This document shows positions 1 through 9,314 of a DNA stretch of 64,000 nt, piece after piece (the stretch's first letter is position 1; every line of letters starts with the position of its first letter). The DNA lies in NCBI RefSeq assembly GCF_025370785.1, contig NZ_JAMXFA010000011.1, forward strand, positions 62,001-126,000, written 5' to 3'. Source of the DNA: Laspinema olomoucense D3b (lineage in GTDB: Bacteria; Cyanobacteriota; Cyanobacteriia; Cyanobacteriales; Laspinemataceae). Under the pieces are notes generated by a model. The model did not search any database. It had not been told where the DNA came from and was given only the letters and a program-made list of their open reading frames with translations. The translations under genes and the position numbers were made by a program.

Positions 1-620
1 TTAACCGCTGCTGGTGGCGATTGGTAGCGGTTGGTATATTGCTGGACCGCTTGCTGATATGAGCTGCCATACCCGCCATACCCAGTCATCACGATTCCCG
101 GTTGATAGATGGGGGGAACGTAATAGTGCGGAGTAAATAAGGCGTTTGCGACCATTTGTCCCGCGATCGCACCGGCAAAGGGGGTCCAAAAGCTGGATTC
201 TTGACGGACGATGATGGTTTCCGCTTGACCCGTTTGCGGGTTGGTTTGGGTTTCAGTCACCGCGTGCATATATTCAATTTTGAAATCTTCCGTCAAATGC
301 AGGGAAGCTTGACCTGACTCCACCTGAAGGTAACTTTTTTGACCGGCAGAGATTTCTTCCGGGGTTAAACTGGCCATCGGCAAATTATCGGTGTTATAAA
401 CCGAGGGGGAAGCATTGAGCAAAAACAGGCTATATTCCCCGTTGGCATCATTATAACTGGCCTGCTGGACGGGATAGCGACCGTCAGCCATTTTAGTTGG
501 GGTGACGGATGCGCTAGGGTTGGGTGCGCTGGAGGAAGAGGAACCTGTATTGGTAGTACAGGCGGTGGTGGTCAAACAGAGCACGAATACCATTAAGACT
601 GGGATTAGTTTGCGGAACAT
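1..620 (-). CDS. Putative lipoprotein, 3' end beyond the window
   Basis: I read an open frame from the ATG at 618-620 leftwards with 206 complete codons and no stop before the window edge, so the C-terminus is missing. The N-terminus is a textbook lipoprotein signal: MFRK, a hydrophobic stretch (LIPVLMVFVLCL), then the lipobox TTAC with Cys at about residue 21. A Ser/Pro-rich linker follows. The rest is soluble, with a Gly/Tyr/Gln-rich tail (GYGGYGSSYQQ). I do not recognise the family, so a role in the envelope is inference from the signal alone. It is transcribed in the same direction as the DUF1517-like gene but is separated from it by about 115 bases. Confidence 0.75.
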   Translation of the reverse strand, partial: MFRKLIPVLMVFVLCLTTTACTTNTGSSSSSAPNPSASVTPTKMADGRYPVQQASYNDANGEYSLFLLNASPSVYNTDNLPMASLTPEEISAGQKSYLQVESGQASLHLTEDFKIEYMHAVTETQTNPQTGQAETIIVRQESSFWTPFAGAIAGQMVANALFTPHYYVPPIYQPGIVMTGYGGYGSSYQQAVQQYTNRYQSPPAAV

Positions 621-735
621 GGCGGAAGTATTGCATCAAATTGATTCAAGTCAAGATTCACCGGACCGAGTTGCTCAGTCCGGCTGCTCTTTTCTTGATT
701 GTAAGGGAAGACTATTTTGGATGACAGGTGGGGTT

Positions 736-1323
736 TTACAGGGGAATGAGTTCCGGAAAATACTCAAGAACTTGGTCTTCGGTGAGTTCTTCCCCGATCG
801 CTGCCGGTGAAAAGTGGATTTGAATGCCGCGCAGTCGCTCTTGGTAATGCAGGGCGATCGCTGCTTTCAAACCTGCCTGTAAGGCTTCCACGTTAGAGAG
901 GTCGGTTTCCAGTTCCGGGACTTCTCCCTCTGCCGCTAAGGTGATCATGACCACTACATTGCGAGTCACAGGCAGGGATAGGGGTTCCTCTTTGGAATCA
1001 GCTAACCGGACTTCACTGCCATATCGAGCAGCAGAGTCGGTAAATAGCTCCGTCCAATAGTCTCCAGCTTCCCCTTCGTCCCAGACCACATCCCCTTCAT
1101 TAGCGGCAGATCTCCAATAGTCATCGTACCGCAAGAGACTTTCGGTGATTTCCACCAGGGCCTCCCCGAGGGTTTCCATGTCTCCATCGCTATCGAGTAC
1201 GGGTCGGATCCCTTGGTTGAGAACACCGAGCAGGGGGGCCACGTCATTCCCGGCTAGATGGAGAAAGATACGGGAGACAACAAACCGGGAACGGCCCATC
1301 ATTTTTTTAAAGCGATCGTGCAT
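736..1323 (-). CDS. DUF1517-like protein
   Basis: 195 residues. The C-terminal part resembles the end of cyanobacterial and plastid DUF1517 proteins: a beta strand NVVVMITLAAEG, a helix with GLKAAIALHYQERL, then IQIHFSP and a closing EDQVLEYFPELIPL. The N-terminal half (TLGEALVEITESLLRYDDYW) matches the helical part of that family. The usual N-terminal membrane/Gly-rich region of longer members is absent, so this is a short soluble version. No biochemical function is established for the family that I can name. The start is the ATG at 1321-1323, without a clear Shine-Dalgarno. Family assignment is by pattern only. Confidence 0.7.
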   Translation of the reverse strand: MHDRFKKMMGRSRFVVSRIFLHLAGNDVAPLLGVLNQGIRPVLDSDGDMETLGEALVEITESLLRYDDYWRSAANEGDVVWDEGEAGDYWTELFTDSAARYGSEVRLADSKEEPLSLPVTRNVVVMITLAAEGEVPELETDLSNVEALQAGLKAAIALHYQERLRGIQIHFSPAAIGEELTEDQVLEYFPELIPL

Positions 1324-1362
1324 AAGTCTTGATTGGGGAATAAACTCAGAACAGTAATGTTT

Positions 1363-1397
1363 AAAAACCCGACCCCCCTAGAGGGAGTCGAGTTTTT
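1363..1397 (-). terminator. Hairpin terminator after the pentapeptide gene
   Basis: An imperfect inverted repeat AAAAACCCGAC / AGTCGAGTTTTT flanks a C/G-rich centre and is bordered by A- and T-runs on both sides. It lies 47 bases downstream of the minus-strand pentapeptide gene ending at 1444. Read on the minus strand it ends in GGGTTTTTAAA. Confidence 0.7.
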
Positions 1398-1443
1398 CTT
1401 AAAAATTATATACCCGTTCTATTTTACTAAAAAAACAGAGCGC

Positions 1444-3006
1444 TTAACTATCGAGATAGTAAAATCCGTCAATAAACTCCACTAGGTTATTAATGCTGGG
1501 TAAGGCAAACTTGGTGGCTTTCATCGTGGTTCCTGTGGCGGTTTTGACCGAACCCGATGGCCCGATGGTACGTTTGCCAAAACTGCCATCGTAGTAAACT
1601 TGCAGACTTTGGTCACTGGAATTGGTCAGCAATACTTGAGTAGGGCTTTCAAAAAAGTTGTAGTTGTCGCTGGGGGTGAGGGTTACCGGAGGGATTTGAA
1701 GTTCATTAACGCCATGAATGGTTTGACTTAGGGCGGTGCTCAGTTGTTTAATTTGTTTAATCGCCTCCATGCTGTGACTGTTAATGGCGTAAGCTTGCAG
1801 CATTTTCATTAAGGTGATGATATTCTTCTGAGTGGCTAGAGCATTTTTAAAGGGGATAATGGCAATGTAAGCGGTAGGAAAAATATCGCGATCGCTATCA
1901 ATTTTAAAAACCAATTCGGTGCGGCGGTAGCCTACATTAATACTGGGAGGATGAGGCATCATTTCCGCTTGACTGGCAATTTGATGGTAAACCTGAGCTA
2001 AGGTTTGATTGGCATCATGAGTTAAGGGAGCATCGATAATAATTCGGACCGTTGGGGGGGTTTGATTAAAAAATTTTTTAGCTTCTTCGGTGGAAAAGCG
2101 GTAGATTTGAGTGCGATCGCCATGAGGACTCAAGTCAACCCACTCGCAAGTAATCCCTTCAGTTTTGAGGTTGTAGCGGGAAACGCCGTAGAGTTTGGCG
2201 CCGGTTAGGGTTGCGCCACTGAGATCGGCCCCCACCCACTCCACCCGGATTAAATTAGATTGGGTCAAATCCGCATGGACGAAACTGGAATTAATCAGAT
2301 TGGCGTTACTTAAGTCCCCTCCAAGCAAGTTGGCTCCGCTGAGTTTTGCCTCACTTAAGTCCACCCATCGCAGATTGGCTCCACTTAAATCGGCCCACCG
2401 GAGATTGGCTCCACTAAGATTTGCCCCACTGAGATTGACCCGACTCAGGTTGGCGTGACGGAGTTCTGCTTCTGTCAGGTCCGCTCCACTGAGTTCGGAC
2501 CGGCTCAGGTCCGTCCCGCTTAATGTTGCCCGTTCCAAATTCGAGCCGGTCAGGTTCGTGCCTCGCATATCAGATTCACTTAAGTTAGAACCGCTTAAGT
2601 TCACTTGTCGGAGTTTAGCCTCTCGTAAATCGGCTCCGCTGAGGTTAGCCTCGCTTAAGTTGGCTCGACTGAGTTCAGCGCGGACTAATTCGGCGCGAAT
2701 CAAAGCCGCTTGAATCAACTCCGCGCCGCTGAGGTTGGCACGGACCAGGTTCGCCACATTGAGGATGGCTCCATTGAGCTTGGCCTTACTGAGATTGGCC
2801 CCACTCATGCGAGCCACATTGAGTTTTGCGCCGGTGAGGTCCGCCTCACTGAGATTGGCTCCACTGAGATTCGCAATACTGAGGGTGGCGTTACTGAAGT
2901 TTGCGCCACTGAGATTGGCTCGACTGAGGTTGATCTCGGTCAGATCCATCCCAGAAAAGTCTCTTTCTCCTGCTGCATATTTTTTGATAATATCCTCGGC
3001 TTGCAT
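1444..3006 (-). CDS. Pentapeptide-repeat protein, paralogue 1
   Basis: 520 residues. After about 20 N-terminal residues there is a long run of A(D/N)LSX pentapeptides (roughly residues 24-275), which should fold as a right-handed quadrilateral beta-helix. The C-terminal 240 residues are not repeats. They contain LSPHGDRTQIYRF, a helical part (THDANQTLAQVYHQIAS), a strand-rich part (RRTELVFKID...TAYIAIIPF) and a final block from SPTQVLLTNSSDQ to the end. The same C-terminal domain is present in the neighbour at 3164-4702, so the two arose by tandem duplication. No catalytic motif is visible. Function is unknown; a scaffold or interaction role is inference. An AGGAAT precedes the ATG at 3004-3006. 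Confidence 0.9.
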   Translation of the reverse strand: MQAEDIIKKYAAGERDFSGMDLTEINLSRANLSGANFSNATLSIANLSGANLSEADLTGAKLNVARMSGANLSKAKLNGAILNVANLVRANLSGAELIQAALIRAELVRAELSRANLSEANLSGADLREAKLRQVNLSGSNLSESDMRGTNLTGSNLERATLSGTDLSRSELSGADLTEAELRHANLSRVNLSGANLSGANLRWADLSGANLRWVDLSEAKLSGANLLGGDLSNANLINSSFVHADLTQSNLIRVEWVGADLSGATLTGAKLYGVSRYNLKTEGITCEWVDLSPHGDRTQIYRFSTEEAKKFFNQTPPTVRIIIDAPLTHDANQTLAQVYHQIASQAEMMPHPPSINVGYRRTELVFKIDSDRDIFPTAYIAIIPFKNALATQKNIITLMKMLQAYAINSHSMEAIKQIKQLSTALSQTIHGVNELQIPPVTLTPSDNYNFFESPTQVLLTNSSDQSLQVYYDGSFGKRTIGPSGSVKTATGTTMKATKFALPSINNLVEFIDGFYYLDS

Positions 3007-3163
3007 ATATGGGATTCCTGTGAAAAGTTGCTGATGGGTTAGTGGGGTAAACGGTCAGGGTAGCCTAGAGGCCAAAATTGGGGAAACAAAAAAGAGGAAA
3101 GAGGGGAGAGAACAGAGACAGTCAGAATAGGGTCAGAATAGTGTTCGTCATTGAGAAGAGGTT

Positions 3164-4702
3164 TTATTTCTGGGATATGGCATTGGAGGAAAAGTGCAAG
3201 CCTTTGATAAAATTAACCAGCAAGTTGACGGGGGGTAGAGAAAAATTTGGACTAGAAACAACGGGTCCAACAGGCACTCCATTATTGCCGAGGGCGATAT
3301 TAACTAGCCGTTTCCCAAAATTGGGATTGTGATGGACATCTAAGGTGCGATCGCCGGAATTAGTCAACACCGTTTGCGTCGGAGATTGAAAGAACTTTCC
3401 TCGTTGAACAATTCGAGAAAAAGTCTGGGAGTTCTTAATTTCCTTGACCTTTTCTCGGGCATTATTGAGTAAACTAGAAATTTCTTCCGATTCAATCATA
3501 TCAACTAAATGCTCCAGATTCTCTTGGGTTACCCCGGCATCTTTAAAGGGGAGAATCGCCACATAAGCTGTAGAGAACAATAACAGGTCATTACCAATTT
3601 TAAAGCTGAGTTTTGTGCGCCTGGAACTGACTTCAATATTGGGGGGTTCGATTAAGTCGGGATAGCGATGGGCAATTTGATGGTAGGCCAAGGCTAAGGC
3701 TAAATGAGCATCTTGGTCGAGGGCGGCGTCAATCAGTAACTCAACGGTGGGTAGAGTTTGATGAAAAAAGGTTTCCGAGGTTTCTGGGGTAAAGCGGTAG
3801 ACTTGAGTGCGATCGCCACTGGGACTCAGATCCAGCCATTCGCAGATAATCCCTTCCGTTTTCAAACCAAACCGAGACACGCCATATAGTTTGGCTCCGG
3901 TTAAGGTGGCACCGGAAATATCAGCGCCGGTCCAGTCCACTTGGATCATATTGGCGTAGGTCAAATCCGCGTACACTAAACTCGCATCCAATAAATTAGC
4001 ATGACTCAAGTCCGCACCTCGGAGGTTAGCGCCACTCAATTTGGCTCCACTGAGGTCCGCGCCTCGCAAGTTCGCCTCACTTAAATCCGCCCACCGCAAA
4101 TTCGCCCCAGAAAGGTCCACTCCCATGAGTTTGGCATGAGACAGATCCGCTTGGCGCAACTCACAATTTCTGAGGTTGGCTCCACTGAGGTCGGCACCGC
4201 TGAGGTTCGTCTCTCTTAAATTGGCCTGTTCCAGATTAGCCCCCATTAAAGAGGCTCCTCTCATGTCCGCTTCACTGACATTAGCGCTGACTAGATAGGC
4301 TTGTCGGAGTTTAGCTTCGCGGAGGTTGGCACCATTGAGGTCCGCTTGGGTGAGGTTGGCACCACTGAGTTCGGCACGCATGAGTTCGGCGCGGATCAAG
4401 GAGGCTTGAATTAACAGGGTTCCGCGTAGATCTGCCCGAACTAAGTTGGCAACATTGAGGTCAGCACCATTGAGATTCGCTCCACTCAGGTGAGCGCTGT
4501 TGAGTTTGGCAACATTGAGCTTGGCATGACTGAGATTGGCTCCAGTGAGGTCAGCACCGCTAAGATTTGCAATACTCAGGTTGGACCCACTTAGGTTCAC
4601 TTCACTGAGATTGACTTGACTGAGATTGACTTCAGTCAGCATAATCCCAGGAAAGTCTCTGGCACCTGCTACATATTTTTTGATTAGTTCTTCAGCTTCC
4701 AT
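3164..4702 (-). CDS. Pentapeptide-repeat protein, paralogue 2
   Basis: 512 residues, with the same architecture as the next gene at 1444-3006: MEAEELIKKYVAGARDFPG start, about 50 pentapeptides up to roughly residue 275, and a shared C-terminal domain (LSPSGDRTQVYRF, DQDAHLALALAYHQIA, RRTKLSFKIG, STAYVAILPF, SPTQTVLTNSGDRTLDV). Divergence is greatest at the extreme C-terminus, which here ends in a Phe/Ser-rich tail. The spacing of 157 bases to the downstream paralogue allows separate or joint transcription. The conserved C-terminal domain suggests a shared partner, which is not identifiable from sequence. Confidence 0.9.
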   Translation of the reverse strand: MEAEELIKKYVAGARDFPGIMLTEVNLSQVNLSEVNLSGSNLSIANLSGADLTGANLSHAKLNVAKLNSAHLSGANLNGADLNVANLVRADLRGTLLIQASLIRAELMRAELSGANLTQADLNGANLREAKLRQAYLVSANVSEADMRGASLMGANLEQANLRETNLSGADLSGANLRNCELRQADLSHAKLMGVDLSGANLRWADLSEANLRGADLSGAKLSGANLRGADLSHANLLDASLVYADLTYANMIQVDWTGADISGATLTGAKLYGVSRFGLKTEGIICEWLDLSPSGDRTQVYRFTPETSETFFHQTLPTVELLIDAALDQDAHLALALAYHQIAHRYPDLIEPPNIEVSSRRTKLSFKIGNDLLLFSTAYVAILPFKDAGVTQENLEHLVDMIESEEISSLLNNAREKVKEIKNSQTFSRIVQRGKFFQSPTQTVLTNSGDRTLDVHHNPNFGKRLVNIALGNNGVPVGPVVSSPNFSLPPVNLLVNFIKGLHFSSNAISQK

Positions 4703-5469
4703 CGGGGCACCCTGAGAACAGCGGGACTTTACGGTGATAGCACGCTTGCATTACCATCCTAGCGGAAGAGCGATCGCGAGAGGAAAGTCCCCGCTTGTGG
4801 TACTGCTGCTGAGTAGTTGGGAAGAGTTCCCTGGGTTGAAAACCACGGGAGGCATTGTTCCATACAATTGCAACGGTCGGGCGATCGCCATAACAAAGTC
4901 ACCAAACGCACCAAGCGCTGTAACTCCCACGAAAACACCGGGAGATCGACTCACTCTAACATTTTCTGAGCCTCTATCTTCCCAATTGCTCCCGAGGCGA
5001 TCGACTATTTTAACCCCCACAGGTTATCGGGTCCTCCCACTAACTGTTGAAGTAGGAAAAGATTAGACTAGCGACCCTTCCAAACCCAAGTAGGAATTGC
5101 TCGGTACAGAATCGGCAAAAGTGGCACAACTCATCCCCAGGGCGTCGGTATAGTATTCAATTAAAGAAGACTGGTCCTCGGTTTTTGGAGCAGATTTGTT
5201 GCTGATTAGCAGTGGATTGTCAAGAAACCCGGTTGTCTTTCCTCTACTGTACTGAGGCGCTGGGGGAGGGTATTTTAAACTGGCAATGGTTGGATGATTC
5301 CCCGGTAGGGGCAAGGCGATCGCCGAGTTGCAACTCCGATGACTTTTAGGAGTTTCCCTCCTGACGGACTGGACCAATTTGGGTCCCCTCGGGTCTGGGG
5401 AATGGCGATGGGATTCTGAAGGAGCCAAGTAGGGTCATAATAAGTCGGAATTAGGTATTAAGAGAGCCG
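4703..5469. other. Intergenic, no supported gene
   Basis: This stretch of 767 bases lies between the divergent pentapeptide gene and tyrA. It has several HIP1 GCGATCGC-like sites. Short open frames here have no recognisable domains, no good ribosome sites and cyanobacterial-noncoding-like composition. It probably contains the promoters of both flanking genes, which I could not place. Confidence 0.5.
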
Positions 5470-6336
5470 ATGAACGTTGGAATTGTTGGTCTGGGTTTAA
5501 TTGGAGGTTCCTTAGCTTTGGATTTGCGATCGCGAGGTCACCACATTTTAGGGGTGTCCCGTCGCCTCCAAACTTGCCAGGAAGCTGTAACGCGCCAAAT
5601 CGTAGATGAGGCAGATGTAGAGATGACCCTGATGGCAAACGCCGAAGTGGTATTTATATGCACGCCGATCGCGGCGATCGCATGGACAGTAGAACGACTT
5701 GTTCCCCATCTCAACCCTACCGCTATCATAACGGATGTAGGTTCCGTGAAAATGCCGGTAGTCAAAGCGGTTACTCCCTTATGGCGGAACTTTGTCCCGG
5801 CGCACCCAATGGCGGGGACAGCAGAAAGCGGACTGGATGCAGCAGTGCGGGATTTATTTATCGGACGTCCTTATGTGATTACTCCCACGGAGCACACCCC
5901 CGCTGTAGCCGTAGAAACGGTGACCGAGTTGGCTCGTTCCCTGGGGTCCCAGGTCTACCAATGCAGCCCGGAAGACCATGATTGCGCTGTCGCTTGGATT
6001 TCTCATTTGCCGGTGTTCGTTTCGGCAAGTTTGATATCCGCCTGTATGAGGGAACCTGCGGGTAATCGCCTGAAGTTAGCGCAACAGCTTGCCAGTAGTG
6101 GCTTTCGAGATACCAGCCGAGTCGGTGGGGGCAATCCCGAGTTAGGGGTGATGATGGCGCAGTACAACCGGGGGGAAGTGTTGCGATCGCTTTATGCCTA
6201 TCGAGAGCAACTGGACCAGTTCATCGGGGCGATCGAGGCAGAAGACTGGAATGCTTTGACCCCGGCCCTAGAACAGACCCAAAAACATCGCCCCTTCTTT
6301 GTGGGAACCCCAGACAGCCAGAAGCATTCGCCCTAA
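5470..6336 (+). CDS. tyrA: Prephenate/arogenate dehydrogenase
   Basis: 288 residues, the normal length for cyanobacterial TyrA. It catalyses the NAD(P)-dependent oxidative decarboxylation in tyrosine synthesis; cyanobacterial enzymes usually prefer arogenate and NADP. The N-terminus is a Rossmann nucleotide site, GLGLIGGSLALDL (residues 7-19). VFICTPIAA and TDVGSVK follow, and the catalytic-region motif HPMAGTAESG is clear, as are SHLPVF and GFRDTSRVGGGNP in the helical dimerisation domain. It is a single gene with no visible operon partner. The start ATG is at 5470, with AGAG just upstream. Confidence 0.93.
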   Translation: MNVGIVGLGLIGGSLALDLRSRGHHILGVSRRLQTCQEAVTRQIVDEADVEMTLMANAEVVFICTPIAAIAWTVERLVPHLNPTAIITDVGSVKMPVVKAVTPLWRNFVPAHPMAGTAESGLDAAVRDLFIGRPYVITPTEHTPAVAVETVTELARSLGSQVYQCSPEDHDCAVAWISHLPVFVSASLISACMREPAGNRLKLAQQLASSGFRDTSRVGGGNPELGVMMAQYNRGEVLRSLYAYREQLDQFIGAIEAEDWNALTPALEQTQKHRPFFVGTPDSQKHSP

Positions 6337-7015
6337 CTAGACTCAGGTTCAAACCTAGACCGTTAAGGACCCGAGTGCAGTAGAAATTCCCGGTTCTTTC
6401 TTTGAGGGAGTCGTCTCAGAATGACTGAAAATAAGTACAATAGGAAAAAGAAGCTACCTGATTATTCGAGTTGATTAAAGCGTCCAGGCACCGAGCTAGG
6501 GGTCAGTTACCCAAGTCAGTCCCTCGAACTGACCCGAACGGGCCAGGTTTGAGGCCCACCCAGCCTAACTGGATCGAGTTCCTAACCCGGGCGATCGCAA
6601 TAGGATGGGCACAGACGGCAACCAGACCATCCCCTAAAACCCGTCGGACGATCCTTCAATCCTTAGTTAAAATCCCCTTTCCCACCTAACTTTTGTTCGC
6701 CCCCTGTTTCAGAATCCGAGCTTTTGTCCATTTCTCGCTACGATATCCTCCCTCGGCGAGGGCGACATTTAATTTGGATTGGTACATTGCGAGCAATATT
6801 GACGGGTTTTCAAGCTACACTGTCAAATTAAATCGGTAGTCATCAACCCCGAGGTGGAACAGTTCAACTCAAGCCATGCATTATGGAAACAATCATCAAC
6901 CCCATCCCGGTCCCACCCTCACTTTGGGGAACTGGTGCGATCGCCGGGGCCTTCTCGCTTTGGTGAGAAATACGATTTAGCAATTGAAAAATTATTTGCT
7001 CAGGAGAAGCCACCT
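6337..7015. other. Intergenic, no supported gene
   Basis: This stretch of 679 bases between tyrA and the DUF6679-like gene has scattered HIP1 sites. An open frame continues upstream from the 7016 start as far as 6854. It begins with low-complexity Ser/His/Pro residues unlike the conserved protein, so I treat it as leader sequence. Confidence 0.45.
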
Positions 7016-7327
7016 ATGCTACACCGCAAGATTTATCAATTCTGTTGCGATGGTCGTGAAGTCAGTATTTTCTTGCGGGATCAGCAACGTTGGATTGACG
7101 GTGTTCGCATTCTGGACATCGAAGGAGATTTAGTCACCATCCGCTATGAAACCGATGAAGAAGATGAACTCTCTTCCTGGGAAGAGATGTTTCGCCTGGA
7201 AAGCATCGGTGCCGTTAGCCAAAAAATTGCCTGCGTTTCGCGAGGTAATGTGGAGCCTTTGGTATCAGATGACTGTCCCGAAGCCGAACAAATTCCTAAA
7301 CGCTCTCCCGACTTGAATCAAGAATAA
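7016..7327 (+). CDS. Conserved cyanobacterial protein (DUF6679-like)
   Basis: 103 residues, starting MLHRKIYQFCCDGREV. I chose the ATG at 7016 because AGGAG lies at 7002-7006 with ideal spacing and because the recognisable conserved protein begins there. The core is a small beta-rich domain: FLRDQQRWIDGVRILDI, DLVTIRYETDEEDE, SSWEEMFRLESIGAV. An acidic tail follows (VSDDCPEAEQIP). It looks like the short cyanobacterial family catalogued as DUF6679; I am fairly but not fully sure of the number. No enzymatic motif is seen, and function is unknown. Confidence 0.75.
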   Translation: MLHRKIYQFCCDGREVSIFLRDQQRWIDGVRILDIEGDLVTIRYETDEEDELSSWEEMFRLESIGAVSQKIACVSRGNVEPLVSDDCPEAEQIPKRSPDLNQE

Positions 7328-7401
7328 TCTCAACAGTCGGTTTTGCCTTGAATCCTAACGGTTCCAAGTCACCAGGCGATCGCTGATGTTCAGCAGTACA
7401 A

Positions 7402-7478
7402 TAAACCGGGTTTCTCTACAACCCTATCAACCATCTATTGAGGTCATACCCCTTAACGGGTAGGAAACCGGGTTTCTT
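7402..7478. repeat. GAAACCGGGTTTC double-palindrome repeat, copy 1
   Basis: Two copies of the palindrome AAACCGGGTTTCT, about 7402-7414 and 7464-7477, lie in direct sight of each other with a 50-base AT-richer spacer. The same architecture recurs at 9919-9988, 24059-24136 and 25406-25481. This copy sits 75 bases after the DUF6679-like gene. Confidence 0.7.
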
Positions 7479-7634
7479 CTCCCCTCCCCCTCCGCCGGAC
7501 CGAGGCGATCGCTAAAAACCCTTAGAACAACAAATTGTTAACTATAGCCTTGAATTCCAAAGTGGTATTCAAGGCTATGATTTTGGACCTAATGCCTCAC
7601 CCTACCTCCGCTGTTTACTTGCTTCGGCTAGGGC

Positions 7635-9314
7635 TTATGAATCGGGCGGCGAGACAGGTGGAACCATCGCCGCTTCAAACGCTGGACAATAGCCATCGGG
7701 AGTCACCTTAAACCCAAATAAAGGGGAAATCTGATTCCAACACCGCTGTCCTCGATAATAGCGACAGTTTCCGCAACATTCTATATTCGCATGGACTCGG
7801 GCAGCACTCCCTTGGGAGAGCAATTCTCGTTGAGAGAGCCCACGCACCACTAATTCCTCCCCCTGCCAACGCGCTTCGATTAAGCCGGTATCTGAAAACT
7901 TCTGCCAACGGGGATCCAAGGCTAAAGTTTGGGACAGGGAAAGGGTGACGCTGCCTTGATGTTCCGTGAGTTCTCCTGGATAAATTTCAGCCGGGGTCGC
8001 CGGTTGCAAGATTGTCTCGCCGATGGGCAGTTCTACGAGACTCCCTGCTTCGGGAGTATGTAAGTGATAACGGTTGCGGAGTTCATCCAAGTTGGTCAAG
8101 TCCGCTAGATAGGCGGGGGAACCGTGGATGAAGACAACGTGCTGGGGATGTAAGTTATGAATTAATTGGGTGGTGCTATTGCCGTCACAATGTTGAGCGA
8201 GTAGATAGGTTTCTACGGTAAAGCGGGACTCGGGGAGATGGGCAAATAAGGACTCAGGGGCATAGCGCTGAGGTTGTCCCGGATATTCGGGAAGCAAAAT
8301 CAACCAGGGTTGGCGATCGCCTACATCAAACGCGGTGAGGTTGCTGCTTAATTCCGTCAGGAGGACACAAGGACTCTTATACAGTTCGGAACGGTGTTCG
8401 GAGGATAAGCGACGTACCCTCGGACGGATCCGTTCATCCCAAAATAGGGGTTGATGGCGGGCAAAGTTTTGCACTGAGGCGGGAAGTTGTGGGAGGAGCT
8501 CTAAATAAATATCACAAGCATCGGCAACGCTTCCCTCGACCCAAATATCCAGATCTCGCCCGGTGAATTGGTGATGACTCCGCAGCAGCATCAGGATTTC
8601 TTGACCTAAACCCACGGTGGGGGTGGGAAGTAGGACGGATTGACCCTGAGCGATCGCCCTTTCGATGCGTTCAGCGAGTTGGTTTTCCTGCGATCGGCGA
8701 TGGGGAAATCGCGAGGTCCCATAACTGCCTTCGACAATCAGCACGTCTGGATCTAATCCCCGCAGTTCATCTAGGGGCAATCCTTCCACTAAGCGGGAAT
8801 TGGAGAGGAAAAAATCTCCCGTATAAAGCAGCGTATAGGGTCGGGGCGGTTGTGGCGATCGCCCCGATGGGGTGGGGGTATAGCTCAGTAAAATAGCCGC
8901 TGCCCCGGGTAAATGTCCTGCCGGAAATAATTCAGCGGTCAATCCGTCCAGAAATTCGACCGGAGTGCGCCAGGGTAAAGCTTGACAAAATCTTAAGCGA
9001 TCGCGCTCTCCCTCGGGCCAGTTCAGGGGGAGTAGTTCTGTGGTGACTTCGCTGGCATAAATCGGTAATTGTGGGAAGGCTTGATGTAGGGACCATAAAC
9101 CCCGGGCATGATCGGCATGAGCATGAGACACCAGCACTAAATCTGCCGGTAAGGAGCCAGGGCCACTGCCCTTGTTCTCTAAACCCGCTTGCAATGGCGA
9201 GATATCTCTGATGCCACAGTCCAGGAGGATGCGATAGGGTCCCATCCGCACCTGTAGGGATACTCCCTCATCACCATGACCGACACTGTAGGGTAAACAT
9301 TCAAGCTGATCCAT
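7635..9314 (-). CDS. Beta-CASP metallo-beta-lactamase-fold protein
   Basis: 559 residues. The N-terminal metallo-beta-lactamase domain carries the metal motif HAHADH (H64, H66, D68, H69), a second ligand region PAGHLPGAAAILL and YTGDF. A beta-CASP-like insert follows (SYGTSRFPHR, VLLPTPTVGLGQEILMLL), and the late FIHGSPAY provides the last His. This arrangement is typical of RNA-processing exonucleases of the CPSF/YSH1 type. The last 45 residues form an extra Cys-rich module: CCGNC, CW and GYCPAFE. It may bind a metal or iron-sulfur cluster, which is inference. The substrate cannot be told from sequence. The gene is alone on this strand. Confidence 0.85.
   Translation of the reverse strand: MDQLECLPYSVGHGDEGVSLQVRMGPYRILLDCGIRDISPLQAGLENKGSGPGSLPADLVLVSHAHADHARGLWSLHQAFPQLPIYASEVTTELLPLNWPEGERDRLRFCQALPWRTPVEFLDGLTAELFPAGHLPGAAAILLSYTPTPSGRSPQPPRPYTLLYTGDFFLSNSRLVEGLPLDELRGLDPDVLIVEGSYGTSRFPHRRSQENQLAERIERAIAQGQSVLLPTPTVGLGQEILMLLRSHHQFTGRDLDIWVEGSVADACDIYLELLPQLPASVQNFARHQPLFWDERIRPRVRRLSSEHRSELYKSPCVLLTELSSNLTAFDVGDRQPWLILLPEYPGQPQRYAPESLFAHLPESRFTVETYLLAQHCDGNSTTQLIHNLHPQHVVFIHGSPAYLADLTNLDELRNRYHLHTPEAGSLVELPIGETILQPATPAEIYPGELTEHQGSVTLSLSQTLALDPRWQKFSDTGLIEARWQGEELVVRGLSQRELLSQGSAARVHANIECCGNCRYYRGQRCWNQISPLFGFKVTPDGYCPAFEAAMVPPVSPPDS

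Noticed and set aside
2195-3042. Plus-strand frames opposite the pentapeptide gene rich in Leu/Arg/Ala
   Set aside because: Shadows of the A(D/N)LSX repeat on the other strand.
5063-5428. 121-codon minus-strand frame before tyrA
   Set aside because: No similarity to any family I know, no start signal, and HIP1-rich intergenic composition.
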